A stretch of DNA of 64,000 bases from Propionibacteriaceae bacterium AM104-82 (GCA_027658995.1 JAQDQK010000002.1:124001-188000), one strand, 5' to 3'; positions 44,812 through 55,693 are shown, counted from the first letter of the stretch. Notes: generated by a model not told the origin, from the letters alone. Translations and numbers: made by a program.

Positions 44812-46355
44812 GCGCTCTGCTCCTCGGATGTGGTCGGACTCTCATCCGATTGTTGCGCGGTCGCGGCGGCAAGCAAACCGGCCACCTCCTCTTCCAGCCC
44901 GGAGGCGGCGTCCGTTCGGTCGAGTCCGCCCACTGTAGCCACCCCGTCTGTGATCCGCACGAACAGGCGCCGGGGGCGGACGAACAGGCTGACGCACAGG
45001 CCGGCCACGCCCAGCGCGATGGAGATCAGCGTCATCATGTTGCCGGGGGTCTCGCTCACCTGCAGTTTGACCCAGCGGTGCCACCCGTCGAACGTGATCG
45101 AGCCGAGTCCGTCGGGCAGCGTCATGCCTCCCCCGACGGGCAGCGCGGCGCGCAGACGCTCGCCGTTGTCTCCCGGCACCGGCTCAAGGCCGTCGGTCTT
45201 GAGCGTGTAGATGGACTCCGGGATCCCCGTCTCCTCCTGCGGTTCGCCGAACCACGCGTTGAGGTAGACCTCGGGGTTCAGCGCGTCGGGGAAGATCGAC
45301 TGCGGCCCCTGCGCGCTGAGCATCGCGGTGGGATAGAAGAAGGCCTCGAAGGCGAGGCGTTGCGGGCGGGCGTCGGGGACCTTGACAACGCCGATCGAGG
45401 CGAAGTTGCCGTCCTGGGGCAGGAACACGACGGGGCCGCTGAACGCGATGTCGCCGTTGCCGTCCTTGACGGTGAACGACGGGGCGTAGCCGTGGCCGAG
45501 CAGGTTGACCTGCGAGCCGCCCGCCGTCATGACGGGCTCGTTGACGGTCAGCAGTTCCTTGTGTTCGCCCGAGGAGTCGCTGACGGTGACGTCCGCGTCG
45601 AAGCGTCGGGCGGCGCCGCGCTGCACCTCCCCCATCTCGAACTCCGCGGTGAAGCGGTCGACGTCGATGGAGAACGGCTCCAGGTGGTCGGTGTCGAGCA
45701 GCGTTCCCGCGGTGAAGTCGTCGTACTGCGTGATGACATTGGAGAAGCCGCGGCCCTCGACGACGACGGCGCTGCCGTGGAAGCCGAACAGGTTCGACCA
45801 CGCCAGCCCGACCAGCACGAACACGAGCGAGGTGTGGAAGACCAGGTTGCCCGCCTCGCGCAGGTAGCCGCGCTCGGCGCTGATCCCGTCGTCGGTGCGG
45901 CGGGTCCGGTAGCGCTTGCCGCGCAGGAACGATTCCGCGTCGTCGAGGCTGGTCAGGGCGTCGTGGGTCACGGCGCCTGAGGCGGAGACGGGAAGCCGTT
46001 CGACCCGCGCGGGGAGCTTCGGCGGGGGCTTGCGCACCGAGCGCAGGTACTTGCCGATGCGCGGCAGGATGCAGCCGATCAGCGAGACGAACAGCAGCAG
46101 GTAGACCGCCGAGAACGCGGGCGAGGTGTACACGTGGTACATGCCGAGCGGCTCGAGGATCTTGTTGAGCGTCGGGTACTCGCGCTGGAAGTCGAGAACC
46201 GAGATCGGCGAGACGGTGCTCTGCGGGATCATCGAGCCGGGGATGGTGGCGAGCGCCAGGAGGAACAGCAGCGCCAGCGCGGTCCGCATGCTCGTCAACT
46301 GGCCCCATGCCCACCGGACGAACTCGACCACGGGGTTGCCGCGGCGGCCGCTCAC
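44808..46355 (-). CDS. resB: Cytochrome c biogenesis protein ResB
   Basis: 515 residues. Three N-terminal helices (LALLFLLALATIPGSMIPQ and others), a large external domain and a C-terminal helix. It partners CcsB in system II haem delivery. The GTG at 46355 overlaps the ccdA stop (GTGA). A longer reading frame upstream is ccdA out of frame. Confidence 0.93.
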   Translation of the reverse strand: MSGRRGNPVVEFVRWAWGQLTSMRTALALLFLLALATIPGSMIPQSTVSPISVLDFQREYPTLNKILEPLGMYHVYTSPAFSAVYLLLFVSLIGCILPRIGKYLRSVRKPPPKLPARVERLPVSASGAVTHDALTSLDDAESFLRGKRYRTRRTDDGISAERGYLREAGNLVFHTSLVFVLVGLAWSNLFGFHGSAVVVEGRGFSNVITQYDDFTAGTLLDTDHLEPFSIDVDRFTAEFEMGEVQRGAARRFDADVTVSDSSGEHKELLTVNEPVMTAGGSQVNLLGHGYAPSFTVKDGNGDIAFSGPVVFLPQDGNFASIGVVKVPDARPQRLAFEAFFYPTAMLSAQGPQSIFPDALNPEVYLNAWFGEPQEETGIPESIYTLKTDGLEPVPGDNGERLRAALPVGGGMTLPDGLGSITFDGWHRWVKLQVSETPGNMMTLISIALGVAGLCVSLFVRPRRLFVRITDGVATVGGLDRTDAASGLEEEVAGLLAAATAQQSDESPTTSEEQSA

Positions 46356-47104
46356 AGGATCGTTCCGAACTCGGATGCCCACTGACGGAGCCCGGCCATC
46401 AGCAGGTCCCACAGGCCAGTGATCATGGCGAGACCCACGACGATCATCAGGATGCCGCCGATGCGCTGGATGAGGCGCTGATGCCTCTTGAGCCAGTCGA
46501 GTCGCGGCGCGAGCGCGCTGAACGCGAACGCGAAGGCGAGCAGCGGGAGCCCGAGCCCGAGCGCGTAGGCGAAGGCGAGGATGCCGCCGCGCACGGCGGA
46601 TCCCTCGTTGAAGGCGAGCGTCAGCACGACGGCCAGCGCTGGACCGATGCACGGGGTGAAGCTGAGCCCGAAGACCATGCCGAGCAGCGGCGAGGCAAGG
46701 GCCCCGAGCCGGGGTGCGACGTTGGGCCGCCACCCCGACGGGACGGGAAGCCAGCCGGCGAAGGCGGCGCCGAGCACGATGATCACGACGCCGAGCGCGA
46801 TGGTGATCAGCCGGGCGTTGGTCAGCAGCACGGAGCCGAGTCCGCCGATCAGCGCGCCGGTCAGCACGAAGACGATGGAGAACCCGAGGATGAAGCCGAG
46901 CGTTCCGCCGACCAGCAGTCGCTTGCGGCCGGTTCCCTCGGCGATCTCGGCGGTGCCGAGCCCCGAGGCGTAGCTGAGGTATCCGGGCAGCAGCGGAAGC
47001 ACGCACGGGGACGCGAAGGAGACGATGCCCGCCAGCATCGCGACGGGGATCGCCACCACCATCGACGATGTCAGCGCGTCGCTGGCCCAACTCTCGAGCA
47101 GCAT
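46352..47104 (-). CDS. ccdA: CcdA-type thiol-disulfide transporter
   Basis: 250 residues with six helices. The two redox Cys lie in FASPCVLPLLPGY and FTPCIGPALA. It passes electrons across the membrane to the outer TlpA/ResA-like protein that keeps apocytochrome cysteines reduced. The ATG overlaps the tlpA stop. Confidence 0.94.
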   Translation of the reverse strand: MLLESWASDALTSSMVVAIPVAMLAGIVSFASPCVLPLLPGYLSYASGLGTAEIAEGTGRKRLLVGGTLGFILGFSIVFVLTGALIGGLGSVLLTNARLITIALGVVIIVLGAAFAGWLPVPSGWRPNVAPRLGALASPLLGMVFGLSFTPCIGPALAVVLTLAFNEGSAVRGGILAFAYALGLGLPLLAFAFAFSALAPRLDWLKRHQRLIQRIGGILMIVVGLAMITGLWDLLMAGLRQWASEFGTIL

Positions 47105-47667
47105 CACGCCTCGCCCCTGACGTCGTCGACGATGCCCACCAGCGTGGTGGCGTTCACCTCGCCGAGGACGCGGGCCGCGACCTTGCCGTCGGCGTCGATC
47201 ACGACGGTGCTGGGGATCGCCTTGGGCGGCAGTTGCCCGAAGCCGAGCAGCAGTTTGCCGTTGGGGTCGTAGATGCTGGGGTAGGTGAGCCCGAAGCTGC
47301 GCTCGAAGGCCCGGGCGGGCGCGACGTCGAGGTCGCGGGTGTTGACGCCGAGGAACGCAACGTCGTCGTCGAGTTCGGCATCGGCCTTGACCAGTTCGGG
47401 GGCCTCGGCGCGGCAGGGGGCGCACCAGGAGCCCCACACGTTGACGATGATGACCTTGCCCGCCATGTCCGCGGTCGACGCGGTGCCGCCGTCGACGGTG
47501 GGGCCCTCCAGCACGGGGGCCTCGACGCGCTGGTCGGCGGGGACGATGGTGAAGGCGCCGTCGCCGCCCTGGAAGCCGACGCCGCCCTGGCCATCGGCGC
47601 CGCCTTCGGTCGGGGCGGAGCAGGCGGTCAGCGCCATCAGGGCCGCGACCGCCAGCAGCCGCCTCAC
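47104..47667 (-). CDS. TlpA/ResA-like thiol-disulfide lipoprotein
   Basis: 187 residues. A lipoprotein signal (LLAVAALMALTACSA) precedes a thioredoxin fold with WGSWCAPCRAEAPEL and a cis-proline in AIPSTVVI. It reduces the CXXCH cysteines of apocytochrome c. The GTG at 47667 overlaps the upstream stop (GTGA). Confidence 0.93.
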   Translation of the reverse strand: MRRLLAVAALMALTACSAPTEGGADGQGGVGFQGGDGAFTIVPADQRVEAPVLEGPTVDGGTASTADMAGKVIIVNVWGSWCAPCRAEAPELVKADAELDDDVAFLGVNTRDLDVAPARAFERSFGLTYPSIYDPNGKLLLGFGQLPPKAIPSTVVIDADGKVAARVLGEVNATTLVGIVDDVRGEA

Positions 47668-48332
47668 GTGCCGACCTTGAACTTGCGCTTCGAGGTCGCG
47701 GGCAGCAGGTCTGCGACGGGCTCCGCGTAGGAGACCGCCGTGATGACGCCGTCGCGCACCGTGAAACTGGTCACGGAGCACAGGGTGCACTGGCGGCGGC
47801 GCGGGTCGTGCACGAAGGGCTTGCCCTCCGCGGCGCGGCGTGCGGTCCAGATCGGGAGTTGGTGGCTGACGATCAGCGCCTGACCGCCTGCGCCCGCGGC
47901 GGCCGCCGCGTCGCCGATGGCGGCCCGCATCCGGGCCGCGATGGCGGTGTAGGGCTCGCCCCAACTCGGGCGGAGCGGGTTGCGCATGTGCCAGAACATC
48001 CGGGGGTTGCGCAGCGCCGCGTTGTCCTTGCCGAAGGTCATGCCCTCGAAGCGGTTCTCGGCCTCGATGACGCGCTCGTCGGGGACGATCGTCAGGTCGG
48101 GGTGGCGGGCCGCGGTCGGGGCCATGGTTTCCTGGGCCCGCTGCAGCGGCGAGCACCTCAGATGCGTCAGGGGGACCTCGGCCCAGTACCTGCCCATCCG
48201 CTCGGCCATCTCGCGTCCGAGGGCCGACAGGGCGAAGCCCGGCAGCCTCCCGTACAGCACACCCGTCGGATTCTCGACCTGGCCGTGCCGCATGACGTGC
48301 ACGATGCTCGCATTTTCCACGTCACTCACCAT
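47664..48332 (-). CDS. Histidine phosphatase (phosphoglycerate mutase-like)
   Basis: 222 residues. Catalytic His in VMRHGQVENP (about 16), RCSPLQRAQET and the second His in IVSHQLPIW. The substrate is unknown. It starts 6 bases after hemD in the same run of genes; mycobacteria have a similar gene beside their ccs cluster, as I recall. Confidence 0.87.
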   Translation of the reverse strand: MVSDVENASIVHVMRHGQVENPTGVLYGRLPGFALSALGREMAERMGRYWAEVPLTHLRCSPLQRAQETMAPTAARHPDLTIVPDERVIEAENRFEGMTFGKDNAALRNPRMFWHMRNPLRPSWGEPYTAIAARMRAAIGDAAAAAGAGGQALIVSHQLPIWTARRAAEGKPFVHDPRRRQCTLCSVTSFTVRDGVITAVSYAEPVADLLPATSKRKFKVGT

Positions 48333-48338
48333 ATTCGG

Positions 48339-49937
48339 CTATTCGGCTGGTTCAACAACCTTGCGGCGCTTACGGCGCTTGCGCTGCGACGGCTTGGTCG
48401 TCGGGAGACCCGCTGCGACCTGGTCGGAGCGGCGCCGGTCGGCGAACCGGGCGAGCGCCTCGGCCACCGACTCGAACGTCGGGGTGTCGGCGACGACGTC
48501 GACGCGCAGGCCGTGCATCTCGCAGGCCGCGGCGGTAGCGGGGCCGATCGCGGCGACGACGGTCGCGGCGTGGGGCTTGCCCGCGATGCCGATCATGTTG
48601 CGCACCGCGGTCGCGGAGGTGAAGAGCACGGCGTCGAACATGCCGGTCTTGATGTCGTCGCGCACGTCTGCGGGCGGGGGCGCCGCGCGGACCGTGCGGT
48701 AGGCGGTGACCTCCTCGACGTCCCAGCCGAGCCGGCTGAGGCCCACGAGGAGCGGTTCGACGGCGACATCTGCGCTCGGCACCAGGACCCGGTTGAGCGG
48801 GTCGATGAGGTCGTCGTAGGCGGGGAACTCGTTGGCGAGCGCTCCTGTGGTGTTCTCCACCACGGGCGTCAGGTCGGGGACGAGGCCGAGCCGCGCGAGC
48901 GCCTCGGTGGTGCCGCTTCCGACGGCGGCCAGGCTGATGCCCGACAGCGCGCGGGAGTCGAGGCCGTACTCGGTGAGCCGCTCGGCGATGGCGCTGACGG
49001 CGTGCGGGGAGGTGAACACGAGCCACAGGTAGCGCCCGTCGACCAGGCCGCGGACGGCCTTCTCCATGGCCTGCTCCGTGCGGGGCGGCTCGATGGACAT
49101 GGTGGCGACGATCTCGCTCGTGGCGCCGTAGTGGTCGAGTTCCTCGACCAGCGAGGTGAGGTCGTCCTTGGTGCGCGGCACGATGACCCGCCAGTCGAAG
49201 AGCGGCTTGCCCTCGAACCAGGCGAACCGGCTCCGGTGGTTCTCGTCGATGCCGGGGCCGACGATGAAGAACCGCTCGTCTGCGTCGGAGACGGCGACGT
49301 CGCCCCACGTGATCAGGTCGCTGACCTGCGCGGTGGTGCCCATCTTCTCCAGCGACAGGACGGTGCCCGTTGTGGTGTAGCGCTGCGCGGCGGCGGAGGC
49401 GACACGCGCCGAGTCGGAGCCCTTTGCGCGGATGATCAGCGTCTGGGCGTGCGGCCAGTCCTCGACGTCGGGCACCGAGAGGGTCGCGTCGAGCGCTGCG
49501 AAAGCGGCAGAGGCGGTCACGGCGCCGTAGGACAGCGCGGCGCTCCACCGGTTGACGCCCGGCACCACGTTCGCGTGCAGGCCTGCCTGTGTCAGGACCT
49601 CGGCGAGCACGGAGTCGGCGTCGGCGTCTGTGAAGTAGTCGCCGCTGTGCAGTCGCACCACCTTCAGCCCCTGCGCGATGGAGCGCAGGATCAGTCCCGC
49701 ATCCTCGTCGCCCTTCGACACGCGGATCTGCGCGTGCGCGGAGACGAGCGCCCTGACGTGGTCGACGTCGATCGCTGGATCGACGATGATCACGTCGGCG
49801 AACGTCAGCGCCCTCGACCCCGAAAGGGTCAGCAGGCCGAGGTCGCCCGGGCCGGAGCCGACGAAGGTGACGGACCCACTGGTCGCTTCAAACTCCGGCG
49901 GTGAGGCCGGGGACACGGGGTGCAAAGACTCAGTCAC
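48339..49937 (-). CDS. hemD: Fused uroporphyrinogen-III methyltransferase-like / uroporphyrinogen-III synthase
   Basis: 532 residues. An N-terminal SUMT-like domain (about 20-250, VGSGPGDLGLLT at 26-37) is joined to a HemD domain (about 265-505: FTSPHAVSAIAERL, LFTSATAVRNMIGIAG) and a Lys/Arg-rich tail. HemD closes the tetrapyrrole ring to uroporphyrinogen III. The methyltransferase half departs from the active-site consensus (TFADVIIVDPAID in place of a YD-LV pattern), so its catalysis is uncertain. It starts 12 bases after the glutaredoxin gene. Confidence 0.9.
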   Translation of the reverse strand: MTESLHPVSPASPPEFEATSGSVTFVGSGPGDLGLLTLSGSRALTFADVIIVDPAIDVDHVRALVSAHAQIRVSKGDEDAGLILRSIAQGLKVVRLHSGDYFTDADADSVLAEVLTQAGLHANVVPGVNRWSAALSYGAVTASAAFAALDATLSVPDVEDWPHAQTLIIRAKGSDSARVASAAAQRYTTTGTVLSLEKMGTTAQVSDLITWGDVAVSDADERFFIVGPGIDENHRSRFAWFEGKPLFDWRVIVPRTKDDLTSLVEELDHYGATSEIVATMSIEPPRTEQAMEKAVRGLVDGRYLWLVFTSPHAVSAIAERLTEYGLDSRALSGISLAAVGSGTTEALARLGLVPDLTPVVENTTGALANEFPAYDDLIDPLNRVLVPSADVAVEPLLVGLSRLGWDVEEVTAYRTVRAAPPPADVRDDIKTGMFDAVLFTSATAVRNMIGIAGKPHAATVVAAIGPATAAACEMHGLRVDVVADTPTFESVAEALARFADRRRSDQVAAGLPTTKPSQRKRRKRRKVVEPAE

Positions 49938-49949
49938 GAAGTATCCGTT

Positions 49950-50240
49950 TCAGTGGTGCGCCAGCAACCAGTCGTCGGTGATGGGTCGGGGGGTGCCGCT
50001 GCGGAGGGCGTCACGCAAGGCATCGTCGTCGACGAACCAGTATCCGAGCAACTGCTGATCGACGAAGGTCACCGGCACATGGTCGGTGTACTTCGCCTTC
50101 AGTTGTTCGTCGGTGTCGACGTCGAGCAGGCGCCAGCCCACACCTAGTTCCTCGCAGGTCGATCGCACACTGAGCTCGGCGTCCACGCAGAGGTGGCAGC
50201 CGGTACGCGTCAGGAGAAGGACCCGCGGGGCTGGGTGCAC
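49950..50240 (-). CDS. Glutaredoxin-like protein (DUF836)
   Basis: 96 residues with a thioredoxin fold: TGCHLC near the N-terminus and a cis-proline in DHVPVTFVD. The GTG at 50240 overlaps the last base of the bS22-type stop (TAGTG). It lies upstream of hemD, as in mycobacteria. Confidence 0.88.
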   Translation of the reverse strand: MHPAPRVLLLTRTGCHLCVDAELSVRSTCEELGVGWRLLDVDTDEQLKAKYTDHVPVTFVDQQLLGYWFVDDDALRDALRSGTPRPITDDWLLAHH

Positions 50241-50341
50241 TACTTGCCAGCGCGGCGACGCTGAATGCGCGTGCGCTTCAGCAGCTTGCGGTGCTTCTTC
50301 TTCGCCATACGCTTGCGGCGCTTCTTGATAACAGAACCCAC
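50240..50341 (-). CDS. bS22-type small basic ribosomal protein (AURKAIP1/COX24 domain)
   Basis: 33 residues, about half Lys/Arg: starts [20 protein letters not shown] and ends RRRAGK. It matches the actinobacterial 30S protein bS22. A GTG start with AAAGG 6 bases upstream. It sits beside proC as in mycobacteria. It is the first gene of the run toward the cytochrome c genes. Confidence 0.88.
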
Positions 50342-50412
50342 TGTTTGCCTTTCATCGCCGGGCTGTCTCACCCGGATGTGTGTGGTGCCCGGCCGTGCCG
50401 GTCAGACCCCAA

Positions 50413-50442
50413 ATCTTAACCCGGACGCGGGAGAACGGACAA
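50413..50442 (-). promoter_or_regulatory. Promoter of the bS22-glutaredoxin-hemD run
   Basis: On the minus strand TTGTCC (50437-50442) and TAAGAT (50413-50418) are 18 bases apart. This gives a leader of about 65 bases before the GTG at 50341. Confidence 0.6.
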
Positions 50443-50481
50443 TTGCCGCCGTCCGGTCGCGTTCCGGGAGCTGTAGACGGA

Positions 50482-52322
<1,841 letters not shown>

Positions 52323-52341
52323 TCACCCGCACGGGTCCACG

Positions 52342-52363
52342 CCCCGCCATCCAGGCGGCGGGG
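52342..52363 (-). terminator. Terminator after the CPBP protease gene
   Basis: A 7-base GC stem (52342-52348 with 52357-52363) directly after the stop at 52364, separating it from asd. Confidence 0.5.
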
Positions 52364-53158
52364 TCAGCGGCCGATCAGGGACATCAGCCAGGGAAGCAGC
52401 GGGGCGCCGAGGAAGGCGACGATGTCGAGCAGGGAGTGCGTGACGACAAGCGGCATCACGCGGCCCTTCAGCCACTTCAGGAACAGGGCGCCGAAGACGA
52501 GTCCCATCACCAGGTTGCCGATGAAGCCTCCGAAGCCCTGGTACAGGTGGTAGCCGCCGCGGATCACGGCGCTGACGACCACCATCACCCACATGTTTCC
52601 GCCCAACTGGGCCCACCGGGTGAAGAGGTAGCCGACCATCACGACCTCCTCGAGGACGCCGTTCATGATCGCCCGCAGGATCAGCACCACCACGTTGACG
52701 ACGGTGAACTGCAGCCCGGAGGTGTTGATCTGCGTGTTGATGCCGATGGCGACGGCGAACAGGTAGAAAGCAAGGCCGAGCACTCCGATGCCCGCGAAGA
52801 TCCCGAAGCCCTTCGCCAGGTCGGAGCCCGGCTGGCGCAGGTCGAAGCCCATCGCCCGGAACGGGCCCTCGGCCGGCCGGTAGACGGCCGACAGCAGGTA
52901 CAGGCACAGCACCACGGGCATCAGCGGGAAGACGATGTTGGCGACCTGGTACAGCGCGTCGAGCCACGGCCGGTCGGGCACCTGGGCAGTGTTCATGGTG
53001 GTCTGCTGCTGCGAGAGCGCCTGCTCGCGGGTGAGCAGGTCGACGATCCGCAGGATCGAGTAGACGGCCGACTGCCCCAGCGACAGCAGCAGCACGACGC
53101 CCATCTCCCAGCCGAGCGTCCGCCGCGAGACGCCGACCTCGGCCAGCGGCGTGGTCAC
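52364..53158 (-). CDS. CPBP-family intramembrane metalloprotease
   Basis: 264 residues with about seven helices. Motif 1 is LEEVVMVGYL with the catalytic Glu pair, motif 2 RGGYHLYQG and motif 3 THSLLD. The usual Arg of EExxxR is Val, as I recall is common in this actinobacterial branch. The target peptide is unknown. The GTG at 53158 overlaps the PRODH stop (GTGA). Confidence 0.85.
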   Translation of the reverse strand: MTTPLAEVGVSRRTLGWEMGVVLLLSLGQSAVYSILRIVDLLTREQALSQQQTTMNTAQVPDRPWLDALYQVANIVFPLMPVVLCLYLLSAVYRPAEGPFRAMGFDLRQPGSDLAKGFGIFAGIGVLGLAFYLFAVAIGINTQINTSGLQFTVVNVVVLILRAIMNGVLEEVVMVGYLFTRWAQLGGNMWVMVVVSAVIRGGYHLYQGFGGFIGNLVMGLVFGALFLKWLKGRVMPLVVTHSLLDIVAFLGAPLLPWLMSLIGR

Positions 53159-54063
53159 CGCTTGTCCCCCACGGCGCGCAGGTAGCTGAACATGGTGCGC
53201 GGACGGGCGGCGATCCGGGTCGACAGGTACTCGAACCAGCCCGGCCCGAACGGCAGGTAGGTGCGCGACAGGTAGCCGATGTCGGCGAGCCTGCGCTGCT
53301 CGAGGGGCCGCACGCCGTAGAACATCTGGTACTCGAATCCGGTGCGCGGCACGGCGTTGCGGGCCGCGACCTCCTGCCCGATCGCGATGATCGTCGGGTC
53401 GTGCGACGCGATCATCGCGTAGCCGCCGTCCTCCATCGCGCGCCGGATGCAGCGCACCAGCGCCAGCGACTTGGCCTGCTCGCTGCGCAGCCCCGCCGCC
53501 CGGGGCACCGGGTAGGACCCGACGCACAGCCGCACGCGGGCACCCTCCGCCGACACGGCGGCGACCTCGCGCTCGCTGCGCCGGATGTCGGAGGGCAGCG
53601 TCACGCCCAGGTCGGGGAAGTGTTCCCGCGTCGAACGCCACAGCCGCAGCGTCTCGGCGTACTCCCCGCAGCCCTGCATCTCGAGGGTGATGACGGCGCC
53701 CCGCTCGCGCGCCGAGGCGCAGATCTCCGCCAACCGGGACGCGGCGCTGGCCGCGTCGTCGCGGAGCCCCAGCGAGGACGGCTTGATGGACAACTCGGTC
53801 CCGTCGGCCAGTTCACCGAGCCGGTCCAGGGTCGTCAGCAGCATGCCGGGGGTCTCGGCCTCGGAGTCCGACGTCGGCAGGTAGGCAAGCGAGAGCAGCA
53901 GGCCCTGGCCGTGCAGCCTGCGCACGACGGGCATCGCCTCGTCGAGGTTGCGGCCCGCCACATAACTGCGCGCGAACTCCTCCGCCGCGGGGCTGGCCAT
54001 CGCGGCCTCCTGCACCGTGCGCGATCGGATGAAGCGCCGCACGGCGCGGTTGATCTTCGCCAT
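53155..54063 (-). CDS. Proline dehydrogenase
   Basis: 302 residues, an FAD TIM barrel. ITLEMQGCGEYAETL and the C-terminal YLPFGPGWFEYLSTRIAARP fit the monofunctional PRODH family, which oxidises proline to pyrroline-5-carboxylate. No P5C dehydrogenase gene is near. The ATG at 54063 overlaps the upstream stop (ATGA); a GTG one codon earlier is also possible. Confidence 0.88.
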   Translation of the reverse strand: MAKINRAVRRFIRSRTVQEAAMASPAAEEFARSYVAGRNLDEAMPVVRRLHGQGLLLSLAYLPTSDSEAETPGMLLTTLDRLGELADGTELSIKPSSLGLRDDAASAASRLAEICASARERGAVITLEMQGCGEYAETLRLWRSTREHFPDLGVTLPSDIRRSEREVAAVSAEGARVRLCVGSYPVPRAAGLRSEQAKSLALVRCIRRAMEDGGYAMIASHDPTIIAIGQEVAARNAVPRTGFEYQMFYGVRPLEQRRLADIGYLSRTYLPFGPGWFEYLSTRIAARPRTMFSYLRAVGDKR

Positions 54064-54860
54064 CACGCCGCCGCCAGCCCGGCGGCGACCGCCTTGCGGA
54101 TCGACTCGAGGGACTCCCCCAGCAGCACCTCGCGCTCGTGGCGCGACTTGGCCCGCCGCGAGGAGACCTCCAGCACGATGTGTCCGGTGTAGCCGGTACG
54201 GGCGAGGTACTCGACGACCTCCCAGGCCGCCTGGTCGCCCTCGCCGGGCATCAGGTGCTCGTCCTTGAACGAGCCGTGACCATCGGTGAGGTGCACGTGC
54301 GCCAGTCGCTTGCCCCAGGCGTGCACCAGGTCGAGCGACTGCCGCTGCGACGTCGAGGCGTGCGACAGGTCGAGCGTCAGATGGTCGTAGTCATAGGGGG
54401 TCGGGTCCCAGCCGGGCAGGTAGGCCTGGAAGTGTCGACCTGGGGTGCGCCACGGGTACATGTTCTCGACGGCGAACATCACCTCGGAGGTGGCGTTGAG
54501 TTCCTTGATGCCCGCCACGAAGCCGGCACCGTACTCGCGCTGCCACCTGAACGGCGGGTGGACGACGACCACGTTGCCTCCCAGCCGCGCGACGGCCTCA
54601 CCCGAGCGACGCAGCTTGTCCCACGAGTCGGAGCCCCAGGTGCCCTGCGTGACGAGCAGCGTCGGGGCGTGCACCGAGAGGACGGGCACGCCGTGGTACT
54701 CGGCGAGCTTGGACACCGAGTCGATGTCCGTCGACAGCGAGTCGACGCCGACCATCAACTCGACGCCGTCGAATCCGAGGTCGGAGGCTAGTTCGAACGC
54801 GCTCGTGGAGGCCTCGGGATATACCGAGGTGGTCGAAAGCAGGATCTTCGACTGGGACAC
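54063..54860 (-). CDS. Xylose-isomerase-like TIM-barrel protein
   Basis: 265 residues with the sugar-phosphate isomerase/endonuclease-IV-like barrel: LSVHAPTLLV, NVVVVHPPF, VENMYPW, LTLDLSHA, LAHVHLTDG and LPGEGD-like MPGEGD place the metal ligands. The substrate is unknown. The GTG at 54860 (MSQSKILLS) is chosen over one two codons earlier. It is first in a three-gene operon with PRODH and the protease. Confidence 0.82.
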   Translation of the reverse strand: MSQSKILLSTTSVYPEASTSAFELASDLGFDGVELMVGVDSLSTDIDSVSKLAEYHGVPVLSVHAPTLLVTQGTWGSDSWDKLRRSGEAVARLGGNVVVVHPPFRWQREYGAGFVAGIKELNATSEVMFAVENMYPWRTPGRHFQAYLPGWDPTPYDYDHLTLDLSHASTSQRQSLDLVHAWGKRLAHVHLTDGHGSFKDEHLMPGEGDQAAWEVVEYLARTGYTGHIVLEVSSRRAKSRHEREVLLGESLESIRKAVAAGLAAA

Positions 54861-54959
54861 GCCGACAACCCTACCCGCCCGCCTACCCGTGCGCCGGATA
54901 CCACCGGGGCCGACGGCGCTCGCCACCGCCCCGATTTCTCCCTGGCCCACCGGTGGGGA

Positions 54960-54965
54960 GACAAT
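54960..54965 (+). promoter_or_regulatory. -10 box of leaderless VOC gene
   Basis: GACAAT, 6 bases before the ATG at 54972. Confidence 0.45.
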
Positions 54966-54971
54966 GTCTCT

Positions 54972-55610
54972 ATGCACGTCGACCATCTCATGTTTGCGAC
55001 CGGTCCGGACGGCCTCAAGGCGGAGGCGGCCCGGCTCGCCGACGCGCTGGGCACGGAATACAAGGATGGCGGTTTCCATCCGAGATTCGGCACGCGCAAC
55101 CACATCATCCCGCTCGCTGACGCCCGCTACATCGAGGTCGTCGAGGTCCTCGACCACCCTGCGGCGGACAAGGCCGCCTTCGGGCAGGCCGTGCGCGCCC
55201 GCTCCGACATGGGCGGCGGCTGGCTCGGCTGGGTGGTCAGCGTCGCCGACATCACCGCCTACGAACTGCGCCTCGAGCGCTCCGCCGTCCCCGGCTCGCG
55301 CCTGTTCCCCGACGGCCGCCGCCTCGAGTGGTCGCAGATCGGCATCCGCGGCCTCATCGCCGACCCGCAGTTGCCCTACTTCCTCGAGTGGAAGTCCGAC
55401 GACTCGCTGCGCCCCGGCGCGCTGCCCGGCGACATCTCGCTCGACTCCATGCAGATCTCGGGCTCAGCGGAGCGCCTCTCCGAGTGGCTCGGCATCGAGG
55501 TCGGCGACGAACTCGACGGTGTCGCGCTCGACCTGGTCGCGCCGCGCGGCATGCCGGGCATCAACTCGGTCACCTTCCGCAACCCGGCGGGCGACCTGAT
55601 CACCATCTGA
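54972..55610 (+). CDS. VOC-superfamily (glyoxalase-like) protein
   Basis: 212 residues. MHVDHLMFATGP and RFGTRNHIIPLADARYIEVVEV form a glyoxalase-like fold; a second half (LDSMQISGSAERLSEWLGIEV, INSVTFRNPAGD) repeats it. Such proteins bind a metal and act on diverse small molecules; the substrate is unknown. Leaderless start. Confidence 0.85.
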   Translation: MHVDHLMFATGPDGLKAEAARLADALGTEYKDGGFHPRFGTRNHIIPLADARYIEVVEVLDHPAADKAAFGQAVRARSDMGGGWLGWVVSVADITAYELRLERSAVPGSRLFPDGRRLEWSQIGIRGLIADPQLPYFLEWKSDDSLRPGALPGDISLDSMQISGSAERLSEWLGIEVGDELDGVALDLVAPRGMPGINSVTFRNPAGDLITI

Positions 55611-55621
55611 CGAATCTCTGT

Positions 55622-55661
55622 CGACGGAGGCCGTTCCCACTGCAGGGGGCGGCCTCCGTCG
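55622..55661. terminator. Terminator between the VOC gene and radA
   Basis: A 12-base perfect stem (55622-55633 with 55650-55661) with a 16-base loop, followed by GTTTGTCT. Confidence 0.75.
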
Positions 55662-55681
55662 CGTTTGTCTGTCCCCTCGCC

Positions 55682-55687
55682 TAGTCT
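55682..55687 (+). promoter_or_regulatory. -10 box of leaderless radA
   Basis: TAGTCT, 6 bases before the GTG at 55694. Confidence 0.5.
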
Positions 55688-55693
55688 CGTCAC

